Assembly: GCA_949130495.1 (NCBI GenBank) | Contig: OX422211.1 | Location: 399,461,049-399,525,048 of the forward strand | Reading direction: 5' to 3' | DNA length: 64,000 nucleotides | Source of the DNA: Sambucus nigra | Taxonomy: Eukaryota; Streptophyta; Magnoliopsida; Dipsacales; Adoxaceae | Shown here: one piece after another, positions 58,190 through 64,000 of the stretch | Layout: every line of letters starts with the position of its first letter | Position numbering within the stretch: position 1 is the first letter of the stretch | The notes under the pieces: generated by a model | Told to the model about the DNA's origin: nothing | What the model saw: the letters and a program-made list of their open reading frames with translations, nothing else | Database searches by the model: none | Position numbers and translations under genes: made by a program

Positions 58190-59276
58190 TCCTAGTAAAT
58201 ATTTTCCATCAACAACAAATAAAAGTTCCATTTCGCTTTAAGAATATTGTCACTTTTGTTTTTCTTATTTTGCTAGTATTAGATGTTTTCATACCATTGT
58301 CAATATGATTTAACAAAAAATCATCATGTATGATTTCATCTACATATAAGTCATGAACAAGAAGTTGAACTTCACGCACGATCTGATATTTATGCAAATC
58401 GCGAACAAGAAGTCTTACAAGTATGGGAAATCTAGTGCAGACTTATGGACGATCGGATTTTACCATAAATAACGCACGAATTGACCCTAGTAAACTTGAT
58501 CGACCCAGGTAATCAGTGCTGACACGAGGTTAGGCTGACGGGATCCGTCCATATGATAAATAAGTTATAACAAGTACTAGTAGAACCTCAGTCGGGACAA
58601 AGTAGCTCATAAGGCAGATCAAGTTAGCAAAAAGCCGATCAAAAAATCATAAGATTAAACTATTAGCAGACCTATCCTAAACAATGAAGCAGTTCATAAG
58701 TTTACATGGAAAACAAGTAGAATGCTAAAATAAGCCCACAAAACTAGAACTAACTCAATATAAGATAATATGACCACATTTACTATTGTAAACTAACCTG
58801 AATATAGTGTGTTCTAGTAATGTGCATCAATATTTACAAAAACATCATCATAAGGATAAACATGAAAAGAAAGTTGATCATCGCAACAAGAAAGGAGTAC
58901 AAATATATTCATCACAAATTAAAAACTAATAAAGGAGAAGATATCAAAGTTTTACAAAAAAAGATAAGGAGGTCTATCCCTCAAGATCATGTTCACTCTC
59001 GCTATTTACCATTTAAATGTCGATTTTATATTTTTCTATAGCAATCTCCATCTTCTCATCCCCAATGTCCTCACTAGCTACCCCGCTGCCATTACTTCAC
59101 GCTTAGCAGATAGAGCTTTGCCCTCATCATCATCATCATACCAATCTTGAATTGTCTCTAAAATATGAGGAAAGGTTTGACCTTCTTTTTGAGCTTGTCA
59201 TAAATTTCTATATAGAGGGTCACCATGTCAATATTGCATTCACCCGAGCTCTTAAACTTCCTTACTCCCTCCTCTT
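58190..59276. other. 3' region of Tat copy 2, with a possible antisense-gene relic
   Basis: Mostly unassigned. On the minus strand, about 59,276-59,040 can be read as GVRKFKSSGECNIDMVTLYI then EIYDKLKKKVKPF and, after a shift, ETIQDWYDDDDEGKALSA, a charged helical style like the antisense protein of copy 1 and in the right place and orientation. It is not alignable residue by residue by eye. The LTR at 59,277 cuts it off. Confidence 0.35.
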
Positions 59277-60414
59277 TGTAATACCCCGTAATTTTAAATG
59301 ACTTTTAAAATGGGTTATATTTTAAATTAATGGATTAATTGGATTTTATTATTAATTAATTCATTCGGGTTTTATCCCGACGGTGGATATTAAAATGGAT
59401 GATTATGAATATTACTTAAAGATATTGAGGTAATATATGAATGTGATGTCATTGATATGACTGTATGATATAAATTCGGTAATTTATATATTTAGTTAGA
59501 CGCGGTATGGGACGTGTCGGGACTAGTTTATTAAATTAAAAAGGAAATTTATTTTCTATCGACCTTATAGTCATTTCGACTGCGTCGTTGCGCCCGAAAG
59601 GTTCGAAATAGTCAGAAAAGTCTATTTGGATGTTAATTTTGAGTCTCGGGTCATTTGGAAATGAATAGACAACCCGAAAGGGCATTTTGGTCATTTTTCT
59701 AGGGGGGATGAATAGTGATTTCGGATTTTGTCCTATTATAAGTATTGGTAGATTAAGTGTATGTGGGTTATTCATCTTCTCTACACAAAATAGAGAAGTC
59801 ATCTTCCTAGAGGGAGTGAAAGGGTGCTTGGGAAGGGAAAAGCCTACTTGGGAAGGAGAAGAACAAGAACCAAGGTTCACCACCACCAACAACCACCGGA
59901 GTTTGACCGGAGAAGGGACAACCAACTGAGATATACTACACCAAAGGATCAGACCTTCAGTAAAGGCAAGTGTTTGATAATGTCAATTTAAGTTTGTATA
60001 TTGTCCATGTTAGAATAGTATAAAAAGAGAAGATTATTCATGTTTGGAAGAAATAATGGAGTATTAAATGGATTTCTGGAAACTAAAATGATATAGGAAT
60101 TAAACTCATGTTTTTGGTTGATAATAATCCACGAAATAGTCATGAATCTGTTGAAGAAATTATGAAAACCATTGATGTGTTCTTGAAGATGATATGTTGA
60201 TAATTTTCTGGAAATAAGGAGATAAACATGATTTTTAATCCAATCCCTTGATGATTCTAAGATGTTTAGGGTACTGTAAATCATTCATATATGTTGATAT
60301 ATCATGTAGTAATAATTATAACTCATTTTGGAGGTTAATATGAAGGATATAATGAATAAAAATGGTGAAACCTGTAGTTGCTGAAATGCAGAAAAACTAG
60401 GCTGTGACCTGAGG

Positions 60415-60451
60415 GATCGATCGATCGACCCCTGCCTTCGATCGATCGACC
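60415..60451. repeat. Paired GATCGATCGA palindromes in the Tekay LTR
   Basis: GATCGATCGATCGACC at 60,415-60,430 and TCGATCGATCGACC at 60,438-60,451, about 1.14 kb from the LTR start. Equivalent doublets with different sequence occupy the same place in the other Tekay-type LTRs of the window. Confidence 0.85.
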
Positions 60452-61109
60452 TCCCCAGAATATGTAAAGTTGTTCTTTTTAAATGTTGATTCTTATCCTA
60501 AACCTTTTGTGGATCTTTGGTGATTATTATTTGGATATTATGGGACTTAGAAAATATCAGTAAACCCTTGATAAGATTTGAATTAATTTGATTTGGATTC
60601 AAGTGATTAAAATGATGAAAATTATATCGAATGGAATTTCGGTTGCTAGATTCATTTGTTAAATTCCAAATGGGGATGTATGAGGATTTAAGATAGGACC
60701 AGTAGGGGTGATTTAATATAACACCTGGGTATCCTTAAGTTTACAAGAGGGTTTAATCCAAAGTGAAAGAAGATGTGTTTATAAGGGATTTAAAACTATC
60801 GATTTTAACCTTAATTAAAAGGAGAACTAAACTCGTAGTAATTTGGGAGAAATGATGTTATGGACCAGTAGGATATTAGTGAATTCTTACTGAATATATG
60901 TTGAGGAAAAACCTATTTAAATCTTGTGTATTGAGTGAGGGTAGCCTTAGGGTTACAATTTGAACATCAAGGACTGAGTTTAAGCTCAATATTGATTTCG
61001 CAAGGAAGGAGTGTAATACAAGAGCGTAGTGGTGTGTGTGTTGGATAGATGTGGGAGTTTAGAACACATTTGGTTGAAAGAAGGTATGAGTTTATCCCGA
61101 TTGCATAGT

Positions 61110-61225
61110 TGAAGTTGTCGAACCTCCTCGATCGACAAAGTTAAGTAGTAGTGTATTGGAGGGGTTCCTTATTTGGATTTCGCTTTATGAGACGCTCCGC
61201 GCATGAACCTTAACGACGTCGGGAG
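61110..61225 (+). repeat. Hairpin block in the Tekay LTR
   Basis: GTAGTAGTGTATTGGAGGGG, then TTCCTTATTTGGATTTCGCT and TTATGAGACGC, matching the minus-strand reading of 3150-3250 over about 75 bp, while surrounding LTR sequence is much less alike. The hairpin itself is partly decayed here. Confidence 0.8.
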
Positions 61226-62716
61226 TGGAGAGATGATATAGTATGCGAGGATAATTAAATTATTAAGTAAAGATATGATACGTGGAATTTAAAAGAGATA
61301 TAATGATACGTATGGGAATTATCTTAGGGTAGTGATATTACCTTATTGATATTATATTATAGGTATGATAATGCCTATTGGATTGATTGATGATTTATGT
61401 GTATGACATACCTAGCTTACTTGCTATCGGTGGGAGGTTTGCGCGTGAGGGCAGTCATATCCTGATGAATCCATGGGATCTTTGATTTGTCGCTCGAGAA
61501 CATAGGTCTATGAAAGACTTATCGGGGAGTTGATAAGTCCGCTGACTGTGGGTACGTAGGTATGTGCGTGACCCATGGATACGAGTACTATGTTCACCTC
61601 CAATTTGTTTGTTGTTGTTTGTTGTTCGTGGAATCTTACCGAACCTTTTGTCCCCTATTCGGCGACCTGCGATGATGGGACATGATAGCAGAGTAATGCA
61701 TTGCACCGCAGCTGTGACTTGGGGTGCCGTATTATATATGAATATATATATATAATGGATTAAATGATTGAATGGATATATATATTGTGGTTAAATCTAT
61801 CTACGGTGATAATTGTAGATAACGGTGAATAGAGAAAGATAATGGAATTAAGTTAATGAATGTTTATGCTTATAGAATTGAAAAGCTTAATTCATGTTAA
61901 TGAGAAACGATTCATATAAATGAGATATGTAAATGAATAATAATGTGATGTATGGTATGGGACATACGGGGATTATGATATGGGAATGGAATTATAATAT
62001 GGAGACTAGAAAAGAGGAACCATTAACTAGGAGGTTAATAGGAAACGTTAAGTGTGCACTCTAGTTGAGAGGTGAGAATATCAAGTGAGAGTTGGATCTA
62101 ACATGTACATAATAAATGCTTTATTGCACTTGTTAAATACTGGTTGTTTTAAAAATCATCTACACATTCGGGCTCTGACCCATTTCCTTGCATATTTTCT
62201 CTTCTATTGTATCTCTATGTCAGGTGTCCAGCAACAGGGATGCCAACCTAAGAGGATTTTGACAAGCTATGGATTTATGGAGTTTTGCTTAGACGCCTAT
62301 CTTCATTTGATTCACAGTATTCTTAGTTAGGGCATGTCGCTCAAAGGATTTCAGTTATCTTTTCTATCGAGGTCAAATACTATTGTATTCGGGTCTTTTT
62401 AATACAGTTGTTATTGATGGGATTACTGTAATGGATTAATATTATTTGGGAATGTTTATTCCAATTGCATTTAAATTCTTTTGTGTTATTTATTGTGTTA
62501 TCAGTGTTGTAGAATAAAATGTGTAGTGTAATTCTTAAACTAAAAATGGTTTTGTTGAAATTTAAATTTGGAAAGTTTTTAACACCAGCTTAATTGGGTA
62601 TTGGGTGAGTTGTAAATGTTTTCGACAGTGATGCTAAGAATAAGCCAACTGTATATTCTGGTTTAATTTGGTATGGTACTGGCCACCCGGTATTTAATTA
62701 GGCGGGGTGTTACAGG

Positions 62717-62728
62717 TGGTATCAGAGC
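62717..62728 (+). other. Primer-binding site of the Tekay element
   Basis: TGGTATCAGAGC exactly, two bases after the LTR end. Confidence 0.95.
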
Positions 62729-62890
62729 ATCAGGTTCTAGTGTCCTTTAGGATCTGTACGGCTTACTGTGTTTTCAGCTTAGCGTTCTTTGATGTAGAGC
62801 CCTATGAGTAGGATTATTTCTTTTCTATTTACGCCTATAAACTTCAGCTATTTCGAGATATCAAATACTGATAGTTTTCTCTCGTTTTAG

Positions 62891-64000
62891 ATGCCTCCTC
62901 GACGTGCACCTCAGCCCGCCCCAGCTCAGGGTACGATGACTGCGGCCGAAGTTGCTGCAATTGTCGCTCAGGCAGTCAATGCAGCTTTAGCTGTTGTTCA
63001 GCAGGCTCCAGCTCCGGCACCGGTTGTGCCACCCGCGCAAGGGCAAGTGTTTCCTACTGCATGGGAACGGGCGAGGGATGCCTTTCAGAAAGCGCACCCA
63101 CCTGAGTTTCAGGGAGGATCAGATGTTGTGACTTCTAGCCAATGGAAGAAAGATATCCAACGACACTTGAGAATGATTGAATGCACTGAGGTTCAACGTC
63201 AAATACTAGCCACATTCAAGCTAGTAGGGGCAGCTTTACAATGGTGGAAAGCTACGACCACTATGGAGGAGAGGGACACAATGACTATCCAAGACTTTTG
63301 GTTACGGTTTGATGGGAAGTATTTTCCTTCCGCCATCCAGACAGAGATGAGGCGGAAGCTACTTGATTTGAAACAGGGAGAGAAAACTGTGGCGGAATAT
63401 GAGGAAGAGTTTACAAGATTAACTAATTTGGTACCAGCTGAAGTACCTACTGAGGAGAGGAGAGTCCTAATGTTCACTGATGGGTTGAACTATAAAATTC
63501 GCCAACATTTATTGGGGAATCTTTCACTACATACGTATGCAGATGTTCTTAATGCTGCAATGCTCCACTGCCAGGATAACCGCTTACATAATCAGGGTGT
63601 CAAGCGGGGGTTTGGGTCAAGCCTGCAAGGCAAGACTACTGGGGGCAGTTCTAGTGGGACTCATCCAGGGCAGAGTCATCAGCATCAGAGTGAGCAGGGT
63701 TCCCAGACAGGGGACTATGCTAAGCATTTGCGATCTGGAGATTCTCGATTTGAGGATAGAGGTATTGGGCAAGGACAAAAGGGCCATCAGGTCCAGAGAC
63801 AGGCTCATCAGGGCCAAGGGAAGGGAGGTAATGGCCAGCAGGTTCGGGGTCAACAGGGGTAAGGTGGTGGAAAGTTTGCGGGAAAATGTTTTGTGTGTGG
63901 CAAGTATGGCCATAAACGTCAAGATTGTCCTGAGAAAGACAAATTCCCTCAGCAACAACATGCTCGACAGGAGCCACATGTACCAGTGTTTCCACCAGCT
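62891..64000 (+). pseudogene. gag: Tekay-type gag with a premature stop
   Basis: Starts MPPRRAPQPAPAQG, the usual opening of chromovirus gag. An Ala/Pro-rich stretch lies at residues 15-60. The gag capsid-like domain spans about residues 60-230 (AFQKAHPPEFQGG, KLVGAALQWWKA, FWLRFDGKYFPSAIQTEMRR, FTRLTNLVP). A Gln/Gly/His-rich region follows. A TAA at 63,860-63,862 ends the frame after 323 codons, but the same frame continues past it to an intact zinc knuckle CFVCGKYGHKRQDC (CX2CX4HX4C, first Cys codon at 63,887) and stays open to the window edge. The stop is therefore a single nonsense change in an otherwise healthy gene, or read-through is needed. Pol lies outside the window. Confidence 0.9.

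Larger units (their letters stand above)
50040..58190 (+). mobile_element. Second Tat-lineage element, heavily decayed
   Basis: Collinear with gag-pol of the element at 17,086-29,611 from about residue 190 of gag to the last codon of integrase, at a distance suggesting a different, older subfamily. It is broken by many stops and indels and by a solo LTR at 51,069-53,931. No LTR or target duplication could be fixed. Confidence 0.85.
59277..62714 (+). repeat. 5' LTR of the Tekay-type element
   Basis: Starts TGTAATACCCCGTAATTTTA and ends TTAGGCGGGGTGTTACA. It shares its ends and several internal blocks with the solo LTR at 51,069-53,931, for example around 61,385-61,460 compared with 52,625-52,700 and the final 80 bases. 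It contains the doublet of GATCGATCGACC at 60,415-60,451. Confidence 0.88.
59277..64000 (+). mobile_element. Tekay-type chromovirus, 5' half, cut by the window edge
   Basis: A 3438-bp 5' LTR (59,277-62,714), tRNA-Met primer site and gag. It continues beyond 64,000, so pol and the target duplication cannot be checked; the left flanking five bases are CTCTT. The long LTR, the primer site and the gag type place it with Tekay. Confidence 0.88.

Overview
The window is transposable-element DNA from a flowering plant, probably a eudicot. Every coding block I can recognise belongs to a plant element family: Tekay-type chromovirus, Tat-lineage Ty3/gypsy with an archaeal-type RNase H, Sirevirus-type Ty1/copia, CACTA, hAT and L1-type LINE. 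The spacers are AT-rich and carry AT, AG and GT microsatellites. I found no host protein gene and no rRNA, tRNA or CRISPR locus. The species cannot be named from the sequence.

Layout. (1) 1-13,092, minus strand: an old Tekay-like LTR (202-2411 plus 12,012-13,092), whose internal part runs off the left edge. It is split by a 9.6-kb non-autonomous Tekay-type element (2412-12,011) with 3.6-kb LTRs, 5-bp target duplications AAAAT, a tRNA-Met primer site and only 2.4 kb between the LTRs. (2) 13,510-14,444: a short hAT-like element. (3) 14,855-36,860: a three-level nest. A plus-strand Tekay-like 5' LTR holds a minus-strand Sirevirus-like copia element (16,429-35,387). One LTR of that element holds a nearly complete plus-strand Tat gypsy element (17,086-29,611; two 568-bp LTRs; CACGC duplications). 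(4) 36,861-40,686: decayed Tekay interior, a LINE reverse-transcriptase relic and unassigned DNA. (5) 40,687-47,648: a full-length CACTA element with ATG duplications, dense subterminal palindromes, a TNP2-type transposase pseudogene, a second spliced gene and a nested foldback. (6) About 48,200-48,470: a copia pol relic. (7) About 50,040-58,190: a badly decayed second Tat element, split by a solo Tekay-type LTR (51,069-53,931). (8) 59,277-64,000: the 5' LTR, primer site and gag of another Tekay element, running off the right edge.

The Tat element is the most informative object. Downstream of its sense gag-pol lies a 118-bp minisatellite, then an antisense gene (28,706 to 24,926) that I resolve into four exons with canonical GT-AG introns and matching phases. 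It would encode about 1,140 residues, broken only by two in-frame stops. Its first exon resembles the 'putative gypsy type transposon' (Transposase_28) domain and the rest is largely coiled coil. Other signals that ordinary annotation would miss are: a hairpin-bearing block kept in Tekay-type LTRs and interiors; paired palindromic or direct-repeat doublets about 1.0-1.25 kb into every Tekay-type LTR; and a hairpin shared by the Tat pol linker and the Tat 3' minisatellite.

All calls rest on reading the sequence by eye. Identities and boundaries are hand estimates.
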